From the NCBI GenBank assembly GCA_023412805.1, contig JAEZRM010000098.1:17629-81628 (forward strand): 64,000 nucleotides of DNA. The letters are read 5' to 3'. Source of the stretch: Pseudomonadota bacterium (GTDB lineage Bacteria > Pseudomonadota > Alphaproteobacteria > Rhizobiales > Hyphomicrobiaceae). This document shows positions 35,966 to 44,643 of this stretch, one piece after another. Position numbers and translations under genes: made by a program. The notes under the pieces were generated by a model. That model was not told where the DNA came from, did no database searches, and saw nothing but the letters and a program-made list of their open reading frames with translations. The first letter of the stretch is position 1. Each line of letters begins with the position of its first letter.

Positions 35966-36473
35966 GATCGCTCCACTTTGCTGCGTCGAGCCCCATGAGC
36001 TGGCAGGTACACCGCGGTGAAGCGGGCCGTATTTCGCAGCGTAGATTAGCTGAACCAACGATCAAACGCTTCGCCTTGAACAGGCTTAATGGAGCAGCAT
36101 TTTATATGAACGCAGTTCCATCGCTGCCGACTCTCGGCGCACTTGAAATCCTACGTTCACGAAGAATGGGACAGGTTGCTATCGGTGATTACCCTGTCTC
36201 GTCACCGCCAGCGCCCTATTTGCATATGCGAGAAAATGCACCGCGGCAGCGCTGCCAAGCCAGCGGTGGGGAGGGGCCGCGCCGAAGCCTCCCCCGAAGC
36301 TTGGCGCGGCCCAGCAAGATTGGGACAAGCCCTGACGACCGTGCCGGGCTGCCCAATCCGTGACCTGGATCCTGACGGACAGCGGCGGTCACACACCGTT
36401 AGATGCCAGCACAGCCCGTCGCTGCCCACCCCCGTTTCAGGGGAGAGTTGGAGAACAGGCCGCAACCGCGGCA
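35966..36473. other. 500-bp intergenic region with a strong hairpin
   Basis: No gene is supported on either strand. It holds a 12-bp palindrome GGCAGCGCTGCC (36245-36256) and, 18 bp later, a 10-bp perfect inverted repeat (36274-36283 and 36303-36312). A small RNA or a terminator for the LuxR gene on the minus strand is possible. Confidence 0.4.
36274..36312. other. GC-rich hairpin in intergenic region
   Basis: GGGCCGCGCC pairs perfectly with GGCGCGGCCC; an inner AAGC/GCTT can extend it with a one-base bulge. There is no U run on either side. It could end the leftward LuxR transcript or belong to an unannotated RNA. Confidence 0.45.
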
Positions 36474-37301
36474 TCATGGGATGAGGTGCTGGCGCAGCGC
36501 TTCGGCAACTGTTTGCGTACGATTACGGGTCCCAAGCTTCTGCTGCGCCTTCTTGAGATGACTACGCACCGTCTCCTCTCCCAGCGACAGTGCCTCACCG
36601 ATCTCCGCCACCTGACGGCCAAGCGATGAAAGCCGCAGCACGGCCAACTCCCTCGGCGTCAGGCGCGTTTTCCTGGGAACGCGTCTTGCGTCAGGCGTGC
36701 CGAGCTGCTCGAGGCGAAGCGCGGTGAAGTTCGCTGCGAGGAAGATGATTGCCCTACTCTCCTGGTCGCAGCACTTACTGAGCGGCTTGGGGGACCAGAA
36801 GGCCACGATCCAGCGCCGCCCGACGGGACATGTAAGCCCATCCCGCATACCGTATTTGAACGCGAGGTCGTAAGGCCACCGGTCGATCCCGATGGGCTCC
36901 AGCATTCGGCGGCTCTCTGTCCACGTAAAGGGTGCGAGGCTGGTGCGAGCCATCATGAGATCCTGGTCGGCGTACGTCTGGCATAGGTTGGCGTACTCCT
37001 CCCACCAGCCACGCGGCACATCCTCCGACAGAAACACCGTCTCCCCGAGCCGCGCCGTCAGCCAATCGCGCGACTGAACAGGAATGCGCGCGGCGCCGAG
37101 CACCTTGAGTGGTGTTCGGCCGTTGATCGCCGTGCCGAGCTTGGCGAGGACGTCTGGAGGCGCATCTAGCTCGCTCATGCGTGCTGCGAACGAGAATACA
37201 TTCTCGAGCAGAGCTACGTCGATGCTCGGTCTGTCATGTTCGACTTCACGAAAGCCCACCGAATGTGCCCCAATGGATTGCTTCGAGTATGTGAGCAGCA
37301 T
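36474..37301 (-). CDS. LuxR-type regulator with autoinducer-binding domain
   Basis: A 275-residue protein. The N-terminal Autoind_bind-like domain (residues ~20-190) precedes a GerE helix-turn-helix (LTPRELAVLRLSSLGRQVAE, TVRSHLKKAQQKLGTRNR). Against the six TraR invariant positions it has Trp99, Tyr103, Asp112, Trp127 and Gly155 at a constant offset of 42; only Pro71 is changed, to Gln113. So it may bind an acyl-homoserine lactone or a related signal. No luxI-type synthase is in the window, making it a solo. The ATG at 37301 is in good position; the frame is open further upstream to 37388. Confidence 0.85.
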   Translation of the reverse strand: MLLTYSKQSIGAHSVGFREVEHDRPSIDVALLENVFSFAARMSELDAPPDVLAKLGTAINGRTPLKVLGAARIPVQSRDWLTARLGETVFLSEDVPRGWWEEYANLCQTYADQDLMMARTSLAPFTWTESRRMLEPIGIDRWPYDLAFKYGMRDGLTCPVGRRWIVAFWSPKPLSKCCDQESRAIIFLAANFTALRLEQLGTPDARRVPRKTRLTPRELAVLRLSSLGRQVAEIGEALSLGEETVRSHLKKAQQKLGTRNRTQTVAEALRQHLIP

Positions 37302-37499
37302 GACATCTAGAACAGCCAGCCGGCATCCGTAGAAACCCGCGAAGCTTGAACTCCAAGCGCAAGGCGAGTGAACCGTCGCTCGAGCCACCGCACTTGAACA
37401 GAAGCCTGAACAAATCCCAGATATCGCTTATTTCCGCCGTTCACTGAACGACCCTGAATAATCAGGAACCAGTTTGCATATCGAGACAATTACGATCAA

Positions 37500-37533
37500 T
37501 TAACCATTGTCGATATTTCCGCGAGTTAACCAT
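37500..37533. promoter_or_regulatory. Two TTAACCAT motifs (possible CtrA half-sites)
   Basis: TTAACCAT occurs at 37500-37507 and again at 37526-37533 in the AT-rich gap between the LuxR gene (leftward) and the second kinase gene (rightward). TTAACCAT is described as a CtrA half-site in alphaproteobacteria. The 26-bp spacing places both on the same DNA face within one-half turn. Tentative. Confidence 0.4.
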
Positions 37534-37730
37534 ATCAGGTTCACATAATAGGGTTTATCCTGAGTTCGAAATCGCGCTTCTGCGGATAAAGTGTTTCGGG
37601 GTCGTCCTGGAGATCTGATTGCCGATTTCACGTTGACGCACATCAGGTGTTAAGCCGATTCCGCAGCTACAAGGAAGCATATCTACTTCCCGAGGGGAGA
37701 TACGCCGCCGGCTCTGCAGGAGTTCAAACC

Positions 37731-40055
37731 GTGCCGTACGCGGTTATTATTTTAACCGTAATATCAGCCATTTGGCCATTTTCGCGGCCAGCAATGGCGG
37801 ATGTCAAAACGCGCATCCTGCTCCTATACCCTTACAATGAGACGTTTCCAGCGAGCACCCAAGCCGGGGACGCGACTCGGCAACGCTTGGCGGAACACTA
37901 CGGCAACAACGTAGATATATATTCTTTTTTCCTGGACCTCGCCCGCTTTCCCGATGAATCGCATAAGCGGCGAGTAGCGGATTACCTCGCAGCGAAATAC
38001 AAACTCAGCCAACCGGATCTGATCGTCGCACTGGGGGAACCGACACTGGAATTCACGCTGAGTTATCGGCACGCATTCGGCGCAGATAAGCCCATCGTGT
38101 ACTGCTGTGTTCCGACCAGCAGCGCAAAAGCACTAGAACCAGAGATCAACATCTTTGGTGTCGTGAGTGACTTCGATGTCGGCAAGACCATGGACCTCGC
38201 GCTGCGGCTTCAGCCGACCGCTCAACATCTCGTGGTGGTCTCAGGCGGCTCAGATCTCGACCATCGGTGGATTCAGCACGCACGAACAGCACTCACTTCG
38301 TACGAAGCGCGCCTGAGCACCGCTTATCTTGTCGGCTTGCCACCTCCGGAGCTCCTGCGCAGAATCTCGGAAGCCAGCCGCAATACGATCATTCTCGTGC
38401 TCGCGTACTTCAAGGACAATAAGGGCGAGAGCTACATTCCGAAGGAGATTGCGGCCAAGGTCGCGACCGCTGCTCCCGCGCCGAGCTACAGCATCTTCGG
38501 TACGATGCTCGGTGAGGGCATCGTGGGCGGCTACATGGATACGTTCGAAGCCGCAAGAAAGCTAGCCGCAGATGTCTCGTTTCAAGTACTGGCCAGCACC
38601 GATCGGAGTGCCGTTCCAGCACTGACGACGACAGATCACGGATATCGCGGGGACGCACGCCAGCTCGAACGCTGGGGCGTGCTGAGAAGCGCGCTGCCAG
38701 CGGGCACGACGGTGAGCTTCGAGGCCTCGACGTTATGGGACAGCCACCGTAAGGCCGTCCTCGGGATACTTACCATCTTCGGCGCCGCGCTTCTCGCACT
38801 CGCCATTTTGCTGGTCCAGATAGGCAGACGGCGGAAAGCGGAGACCTACCTGAAGGATAGTGAAGAGCGCCTGAATTTCGCAGCGGCCTCCGGGGGTATC
38901 GGCCTGTGGCAGTACGACATCGGCAATAGCGAACTCTGGTCATCCGAGCACTGCCGCACGATGTTCGGACTGTCGCCGGACTGCCCGTTGACCACCGACG
39001 TCCTGCTGCGTCGCGTACATCCGGCAGATCGGCATATTGCCTCAGCGTCGATCCGCGCGGCCACATACGGCCTGCTCGCCGAAACCATGATCGAGTTCCG
39101 TATCGTGAGGCCGGATGGGCAGGTCCGCTGGATTCAGGGACGTGGTCACAGCACGTTCGACAGCCACGGCAACGCCATCCGCGTCAGCGGCATCTTTCGT
39201 GACCTGACGGCCTACAGGGCCGCCCAGAGGGAGGCGAAAGATCTCTCTCAGCGCATCCTGAGCATTCAGGACGAGGAACGCCAGCGTATCGCGCAGGAAC
39301 TTCACGATTCGACGGCCCAGCATCTGGCCGCGATCAATCTCAACCTGATGGCGCTCCGCGGCGCGAGCAATCCCGCGGAGAAGACCGTTCCATTGTTCGC
39401 AGATATCCAGGGCTCGCTGATTGCGGCGATGAACGAGCTGCGGACATTCACCTATCTGCTCTATCCGCAGGATATCTCGCGCGATGGACTGCTGGAAACG
39501 CTTGGACGGTACATCGCAGGCTTCAGCCGGCGTACTGGGCTCCAGGTCAAGCTGCGGATCACAGAGAATCTCGAAGACCTTTCGCCAACGATCCAGCATT
39601 CCGTGATGCGTATCGTTCAGGAATCTCTGGCCAACGTACACCGCCATGCGTCGGCATCCCGCGTCACGATCAAGCTCCTGCGCAGTGCCGATCGCGTACA
39701 CCTACTGATCGCCGACGATGGCGTCGGACTGAAGCATTCACCAACCATGGGCGACGAAGAGAATTCGGCCCTTCCTCTGGGGGTCGGCATCCCGGGGATG
39801 GCCGCGCGCGCCCGACAGCTCGGCGGAAGGCTCGACGTTCGGAGCAAGCCTACGGGCACACTCGTGCACGCGGTTCTGCCGCTTGACCTTGTGCATGAAG
39901 TCGCCCTGCCCAGAACTGCCACCATCGACCCGCAGAATGGCGTTCATCGTATCGCCGAGCATAGAGTGTCAGGAGGCCGTGCAGGCACAGCGAGTACGGA
40001 TCCGAACAAGACACGGCGTTGGGCAAAGGTGCAACAGCAGCAGCATCAACATTGA
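37731..40055 (+). CDS. Histidine kinase with ABC-type solute-binding sensor and PAS domain
   Basis: About 774 residues. A signal-peptide-like start (AVIILTVISAIWPF, cleavage after PAMA) is followed by a periplasmic ABC_sub_bind-like domain of ~300 residues (RILLLYPYNETFP; IVALGEPTLEFTL; VVSDFDVGKTMDLALRLQP), one membrane helix at ~343-363, a PAS fold with PAC end (RWIQGRGHSTFDSHG), HisKA_3 with His525 (IAQELHDSTAQHLAAI) and HATPase_c (VQESLANVHRHAS). GTG at 37731 has AGGAG eight bases before it and starts at the signal peptide; GTG 37647 is an alternative. It probably senses a small periplasmic solute. No adjacent cognate regulator. Confidence 0.87.
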   Translation: MPYAVIILTVISAIWPFSRPAMADVKTRILLLYPYNETFPASTQAGDATRQRLAEHYGNNVDIYSFFLDLARFPDESHKRRVADYLAAKYKLSQPDLIVALGEPTLEFTLSYRHAFGADKPIVYCCVPTSSAKALEPEINIFGVVSDFDVGKTMDLALRLQPTAQHLVVVSGGSDLDHRWIQHARTALTSYEARLSTAYLVGLPPPELLRRISEASRNTIILVLAYFKDNKGESYIPKEIAAKVATAAPAPSYSIFGTMLGEGIVGGYMDTFEAARKLAADVSFQVLASTDRSAVPALTTTDHGYRGDARQLERWGVLRSALPAGTTVSFEASTLWDSHRKAVLGILTIFGAALLALAILLVQIGRRRKAETYLKDSEERLNFAAASGGIGLWQYDIGNSELWSSEHCRTMFGLSPDCPLTTDVLLRRVHPADRHIASASIRAATYGLLAETMIEFRIVRPDGQVRWIQGRGHSTFDSHGNAIRVSGIFRDLTAYRAAQREAKDLSQRILSIQDEERQRIAQELHDSTAQHLAAINLNLMALRGASNPAEKTVPLFADIQGSLIAAMNELRTFTYLLYPQDISRDGLLETLGRYIAGFSRRTGLQVKLRITENLEDLSPTIQHSVMRIVQESLANVHRHASASRVTIKLLRSADRVHLLIADDGVGLKHSPTMGDEENSALPLGVGIPGMAARARQLGGRLDVRSKPTGTLVHAVLPLDLVHEVALPRTATIDPQNGVHRIAEHRVSGGRAGTASTDPNKTRRWAKVQQQQHQH

Positions 40056-40306
40056 TGTGTCTGACGCTGAACGCAGCTTGCGCTGCCGTACTTCCAGTAG
40101 CTGGCGCTGATCCGCACGCGCGTGCGTCGTGCAGCTACGCCCGTCAGGGTTGCCGGCATCAAATTTAAGCACTCGTCCCGATATCTCCCACTGCACCCGT
40201 GGGCGACGCTTAATCCTGCCCGGTAGCAGGCGACGAACCTCCGACAATTATCGCGCTCGGGCCGACACTGGTCCCTGAGAGCGCCGCCAAAGAAGAGGAT
40301 GGCTCA
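40056..40306. other. Intergenic region
   Basis: About 250 bp, no gene or structured RNA seen. The DUF937/PRC gene start is preceded by AAGAAGAGGATGGCTC, which serves as its ribosome-binding site. Confidence 0.35.
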
Positions 40307-41417
40307 ATGGCCAGCAACATAGTTTCCGCAATCTCAGAGTTCTTGACCCCCGACATACTAGGCAAAATCGCAAGCGCCTCGGGCCTGGATCGCGTGATGA
40401 CGCAGAAAGTCGCCGATGCGGCGGTCCCGACATTGCTCGGCAGCTTGGCGGAACTCGCAAGCAAACCCGGCGGCGCACGTCGGCTGATGAGCGTTGTGAC
40501 GGATCTGCCCGCCGATGCGCTGGAGAACCTCTCGAGCAGCCTTATCGGTCCCGCACAGTCCGCCTCGCACGGCAATGTTCTTCTGTCCTCTCTGCTCGGC
40601 GGCAGTACGCCGAATCTCCTAGCCGCCGGCATCGGGCGCTTCCTCGGGATCAATGCGAATGCCATCCAGACCGTGTTGGGGCTCGTTACGCCGCTGGTGC
40701 TGGGTTGCCTCGGGCGTGTGCAGCGCGCTCAAGGCCTCGACACCGACGGGCTCGCGCGTCTTCTGACTGATCAAAAGGACAACATCGCCAATGCAATGCC
40801 AGAGGGTCTATCGAGCCTTCTCGGAGAGAGCACGCGCACAGCAACTTCTGGAGGACCGCAACCGGTCACGCGCACCGCGGCGCGAGTGGAACCTCCGGCC
40901 GCCCCCCCCATCACGTTCCGGAGCCGATACGCTGAAACGTGCAACCTGGCCCTACTGGGCATTTGCGCTCATCGCACTGGGCGGCCTCTTGTGGTCGTTC
41001 CTGCCGCGCGGAGACAACGCAGTCGAACAAGCTTCCGTTACGCCGACACCGACGCGAGAGGCGTCGATGCCGGTATCTGGCTCCGACCTCAAGACGGTGT
41101 ACATCACCCGCCCCGCCGCGAACTGGGTATCGATCGGCGCGTCCCCCAACGACTATGTCGATCGGGAAATATACAACGCACGCGGCGAGAGCCTCGGCAC
41201 CGTGCGCGATCTTCTTGTTGCCCAGGATGGCAGAGCCGCTGCCGCCGTCATTCGCGTGGGCCGTTATCTTGGCATCGGCGAGAAGGATATCGCAGTGCCA
41301 TTCACCGCAATTCGCGTAGAGCAGCGCAACGGCAATCCGCACATGGTTATCGACCTGATGAAAGATGCGCTGCAATCCGCACCGGCTTACGAGAGCCTCC
41401 CAGCAGCCAAGCAGTAG
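40307..41417 (+). pseudogene. DUF937-TM-PRC-barrel protein, frameshifted at a C8 tract
   Basis: The first frame (from ATG 40307) encodes a DUF937 domain (VADAAVPTLLGSLAELASKPGG; LGINANAIQTVLGLVTPLVLG) and a Pro/Ala linker. The next domains are in the +1 frame: one membrane helix (ATWPYWAFALIALGGLLWSFL) and a PRC-barrel-like domain (residues such as YVDREIYNARGESLGTVRDL and VIRVGRYLGIGEKDIAVPF). The switch falls at eight cytosines, 40902-40909; removing one C restores a continuous ~370-residue reading frame ending at 41417. Without it the first frame runs on to 41428 with nonsense sequence. It may be a sequencing error, a true mutation, or phase variation by slippage. Confidence 0.75.
40902..40909 (+). 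other. Homopolymer tract of eight cytosines at frameshift site
   Basis: A C8 run inside the DUF937/PRC gene where coding potential passes from one frame to the next. Such tracts are prone to slippage in replication and in sequencing. Confidence 0.75.
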
Positions 41418-41478
41418 CTGCCAACTGACAGGTGGCGGCGCAACGCCCGCCGCCACCTGCTTTTGCAGGGCCCCGACG

Positions 41479-41571
41479 ATGACAACCGACATTGCTCGAC
41501 GCAGCCTCATATTTATCGTCGGTCACGTCGCATTCATCGTGTTGGCGGTCGCGATCTCCGGCGCCGACTGA
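41479..41571 (+). CDS. Possible 30-residue single-helix membrane protein
   Basis: A short frame with one hydrophobic helix (SLIFIVGHVAFIVLAVAIS) that begins after a GACGATG context with no clear ribosome-binding site. It sits just after the DUF937/PRC gene. Too short to identify; recorded only as a possibility. Confidence 0.22.
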   Translation: MTTDIARRSLIFIVGHVAFIVLAVAISGAD

Positions 41572-41757
41572 CACATTCGGCCGCATCGAGAGCAGGCTTC
41601 GCTGTCAAGCGCAGCATCACGCGAGAGTATGGACGAACGCGCACCGCGCGCAGGCTGCCGCTCCTTGTTCCGCCGCTTCTCCAGGAGATACCCGAGCCCA
41701 TTTTGGGGTTATCCCTGATGGGAGTCACCATGAGGTCACCTCACAATACATGCGCTT

Positions 41758-41773
41758 GGATCGACGTCGATCC
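41758..41773 (+). promoter_or_regulatory. Inverted repeat upstream of FF-repeat gene copy 2
   Basis: GGATCG-ACGT-CGATCC ending exactly 19 nt before the ATG, the same arms and distance as upstream of copy 1. Candidate operator or leader hairpin shared by the two paralogues. Confidence 0.5.
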
Positions 41774-41792
41774 GATGTGTATGGAGTACGAC

Positions 41793-42119
41793 ATGATCAC
41801 CAATCTAACGCGAATGATCGCTGCAGGTGTGCTGGGTGCGGCTGTTCTCGGTTCGGCGGCAGTCGCTCAGGAATTCGACAACAAGAAGTTCTTCAACGAG
41901 CTTACGAGTCGCGGCGTGAGCACCGGAACTCTCGATCCGGACAAGTTCTTCGAAGAGATGCGCGCAACGGGCGCAAGTGCCCAGGCGCCCTTCTCGGCGG
42001 AGAGATTCTTCCAGGAACTCCAGGCGCGCGGCGCGTCGACGCCGGTCGGCTTCGATGCAAGGCGCTTCTTCGACGATCTGGCCGCAACAGGCGCGAAGGC
42101 ACCGGATATCGTCAAGTAG
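41793..42119 (+). CDS. Small secreted protein with four ~20-residue FF repeats (copy 2)
   Basis: A 108-residue protein with a signal peptide (GVLGAAVLGSAAVAQ) and four repeats: DNKKFFNELTSRGVSTGTL, DPDKFFEEMRATGASAQAPF, SAERFFQELQARGASTPVGF and DARRFFDDLAATGAKAPDIV. It aligns end to end with copy 1 (7930-8265), including repeat order, so the whole gene was duplicated. GGAG precedes the ATG by 7 nt. It sits between the DUF937/PRC gene and a periplasmic protease. Function unknown; four aromatic pairs per molecule suggest a compact helical repeat. Confidence 0.85.
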   Translation: MITNLTRMIAAGVLGAAVLGSAAVAQEFDNKKFFNELTSRGVSTGTLDPDKFFEEMRATGASAQAPFSAERFFQELQARGASTPVGFDARRFFDDLAATGAKAPDIVK

Positions 42120-42258
42120 AGTCATCGCACGACGACGACCAACTGGAGTTGCGGCGGTGCGAGGCATCAATCCGCGCCGCCGACGCTCGTTGCCAGCCTG
42201 CCACGCACGTTTGCGTATGGCGGTCGCGCCAGCATCTTCTCTCCGAGGAGTACAGGTT

Positions 42259-43692
42259 ATGGGACTGCAATCACGCTGGCCAAAGCGCTATGCCGCAACT
42301 GCACTTGCCTTGCTAATGACGCTTCCCGCCCTCTCCAGCAGCTCGGCCAACGAGCAGCAGAAACTGCGCCACTCATTCGCTGAGGCCATAAAGAAGGCTT
42401 TGCCAAGCGTCGTCGGCATCCAGGTCAAAGGCGAAGAGCACGTCGAGGAAACGAACGCATTCTTCAACCATCCGGTGACGTTCACCGAAGGCAAAGAGCC
42501 ACCCAAGGGCAAGACGCGTACGGTTGGCTCGATCGGCTCCGGTGTGATCGTCGCGGCGACCGCCACCACGGGCCTGATCGTTACCAATTTTCACGTCATC
42601 GAGGGTGCAGATCGCATAGGCATCAGACTGAACGACGGCCGAGCATTCGAAGCCAAGCTCATTGGGCGGGATGCGGCAACGGATATCGCCGTCCTTGCAC
42701 TGGAAGCTCCGCGGCTCGCACCTATTCGTCTCGGAACGCGCGCGCCGCTGCAGGTCGGCGACCTAGTCATCGCAATTGGCGCGCCGCTCGGACTTGAGTC
42801 GACGGCGACGCTCGGGATGATCAGCAATTTGTACCGATCATCCGTCCACTATCGGAACTTCGAGGGCTACATTCAGCACGATGCCTCGGTCAATCCCGGC
42901 AATTCCGGGGGCGCGCTCCTCAATGAGGACGGCGAGCTGATCGGCATCAACACCGCCATTAAAAGCCCGAGCGGCGGCAACGTGGGTCTGGCGTTCGCGC
43001 AGCCCGTCGGCCTGGCCATGAAGATCGGCGACCAGATCATCAAGAACGGGCGAGTTCTCCGCGGAGATATCGGCGTCTCATCGTCGGATGTCACGCCAAG
43101 AATTGCCGCGGAGTACAACCTCGATATCTCACAGGGCGCCATGCTTACCCGGGTTGCTCCGGGCTCTCCTGCGGAAAAGGCCGGACTAAAAGTCGGCGAT
43201 GCGGTGATCGAGGTCGGCATCTTCAAACCCGATACATTCTCGGCGAAGGCCGACGCCATGATGGTGCCGATAATCTCCGGGCGCAATCTCGAGGCGGCAC
43301 TCGGCATCCATGGCGTCGGCGACAAGCTGCTGCTGAGATTTCGACGCGGCACCGAAACCGAGCTTTCCGAAGTCCAGTTCGGCCCGCTTCCGGAGCCAAA
43401 GCGATACGAAGCGCCCGCAAACTCCGGTCGCTTGCGCGGGCTCGTGGTCACAGAGCTTGGACCGCAGAATCCCAAGTTCGGCGAAGTGAGCGGCGTGCTT
43501 GTGGTGGATACCAAGTCACGCTCGGCATCGGAATTTGCCGGCTTCCTGCCGAACGACATCATCACGCACGTGCATACCCGCATCATCCGGACGCCCGAGG
43601 ATCTGTTCGAGCTCAGTGCGGATAGTACGGAGGCTCCTGAGATACGCCTGATCCGGGGCGATACGCCGCTGCGTTTCAAGCTGCCATTCTGA
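42259..43692 (+). CDS. Periplasmic DegP/HtrA-like serine protease with PDZ domain
   Basis: A 477-residue protein with a signal peptide (ATALALLMTLPALSSSSA). The trypsin-like domain has the triad His (VTNFHVIEG), Asp (AATDIAVLAL) and Ser (NPGNSGGALL). A PDZ domain follows (GAMLTRVAPGSPAEKAGLKVGD), then a second PDZ-like segment (SGVLVVDTKSRSASEFAGFLPNDII). The ATG has GAGGAG eight bases upstream; the frame stays open far upstream without protease similarity. It should degrade or chaperone misfolded periplasmic proteins. Confidence 0.93.
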   Translation: MGLQSRWPKRYAATALALLMTLPALSSSSANEQQKLRHSFAEAIKKALPSVVGIQVKGEEHVEETNAFFNHPVTFTEGKEPPKGKTRTVGSIGSGVIVAATATTGLIVTNFHVIEGADRIGIRLNDGRAFEAKLIGRDAATDIAVLALEAPRLAPIRLGTRAPLQVGDLVIAIGAPLGLESTATLGMISNLYRSSVHYRNFEGYIQHDASVNPGNSGGALLNEDGELIGINTAIKSPSGGNVGLAFAQPVGLAMKIGDQIIKNGRVLRGDIGVSSSDVTPRIAAEYNLDISQGAMLTRVAPGSPAEKAGLKVGDAVIEVGIFKPDTFSAKADAMMVPIISGRNLEAALGIHGVGDKLLLRFRRGTETELSEVQFGPLPEPKRYEAPANSGRLRGLVVTELGPQNPKFGEVSGVLVVDTKSRSASEFAGFLPNDIITHVHTRIIRTPEDLFELSADSTEAPEIRLIRGDTPLRFKLPF

Positions 43693-43979
43693 GGCGTAAA
43701 GCGCGCTCGGCCAGATGCTGTGGCGCGCATGGGCATATGACGAGGTGCCTTTCAGGGTTGCCCCCGATAGCTGCGCGGTGGCTCACGACTGAAGATCGAT
43801 ACCGAACCGGTCGATGCCGTACGAAGTCCGCGAGACCAACGACAATCGCGGAACGATCGTCCCTAGCACTGCCGGTCGCAGTGACGAAAGCGCATGCCCG
43901 GCCGGAGACTGCCGAAACGCAGATCCCCATTTTTCGCGAGAGCCCCGCGGCCGGGCATGAGATAGCGGAGGTCGAAAAA

Positions 43980-44213
43980 ATGAAAGTGATCAGCGCAGCT
44001 CTCATTGCTATTGGCTTGCTCGCGGTCTCGTCGTTCGATCCATTCAACGACCCGCGCCTGGCATTGCCGCGTTCGGCGGATACTCAACAATCGATACTCA
44101 TGACGGGCAATGCCGTCGTGGCTCAGGCGCCCGGCACATGCTGCAACGACGATTTCCGTCAGGCACTGCCATTGTCGGAGTCACCGGTTGATCCGCAGGT
44201 CGCCAAACCGTAG
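43980..44213 (+). CDS. Small exported protein of unknown function
   Basis: A 77-residue protein with a signal peptide (MKVISAALIAIGLLAVSSF) and a short polar mature part containing a CC pair (GTCCNDDFRQAL). GCGGAGG lies ~8 bases before the ATG. No family recognised. It follows the protease by 290 bp. Confidence 0.5.
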   Translation: MKVISAALIAIGLLAVSSFDPFNDPRLALPRSADTQQSILMTGNAVVAQAPGTCCNDDFRQALPLSESPVDPQVAKP

Positions 44214-44334
44214 TGCGTCGACCGTTGAGACACAGCGGCTTCGGCTGCGCGAGTAAATTTGATGTTCCAGGTCGGCTGACGGCCATTGCCTACAGGCAGA
44301 TGCGTCGTCAGCCCTTTAGCATGGTGGAAACGTG

Positions 44335-44622
44335 ATGGCATCGATCGGTCAGATTGTCGTTTGGATTGTGATCGGACTGATCGGGGGGAGCCTGGCCGGG
44401 TATATTATCAAGCGTGACCGAAAGGGGTTCGGCTTGATGCAGAATCTGGCGCTGGGCCTTATGGGAGGCCTGGCGGGAGGTTTCCTGTTCCGCATGTTCG
44501 GTCTGTTTGAGCAACTCGACCGCTATGCCGTCTCGCTACGCGATGTCACTTCCGCGCTCGTCGGCTCACTGCTCGTGCTGGCGGCGCTTTGGTACTGGGG
44601 CCGGTCTCAGAGCCTGAGCTGA
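44335..44622 (+). CDS. GlsB/YeaQ/YmgE-family (transglycosylase-associated) membrane protein
   Basis: A 95-residue protein with three Gly-rich helices (IVVWIVIGLIGGSLAGYI, MQNLALGLMGGLAGGFLF, ALVGSLLVLAALWYW), the YeaQ/YmgE pattern. Members respond to general envelope stress but have no defined biochemical role. A GTG three bases upstream (44332) is an alternative start. The stop lies 22 bp from the convergent cyclase gene. Confidence 0.82.
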   Translation: MASIGQIVVWIVIGLIGGSLAGYIIKRDRKGFGLMQNLALGLMGGLAGGFLFRMFGLFEQLDRYAVSLRDVTSALVGSLLVLAALWYWGRSQSLS

Positions 44623-44643
44623 TCGGCGCGGGGGCAGGGCCTT

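Noticed and set aside
37647..37730. Extending the second kinase to GTG 37647
   Set aside because: The later GTG at 37731 has AGGAG at the right distance and begins the signal peptide.
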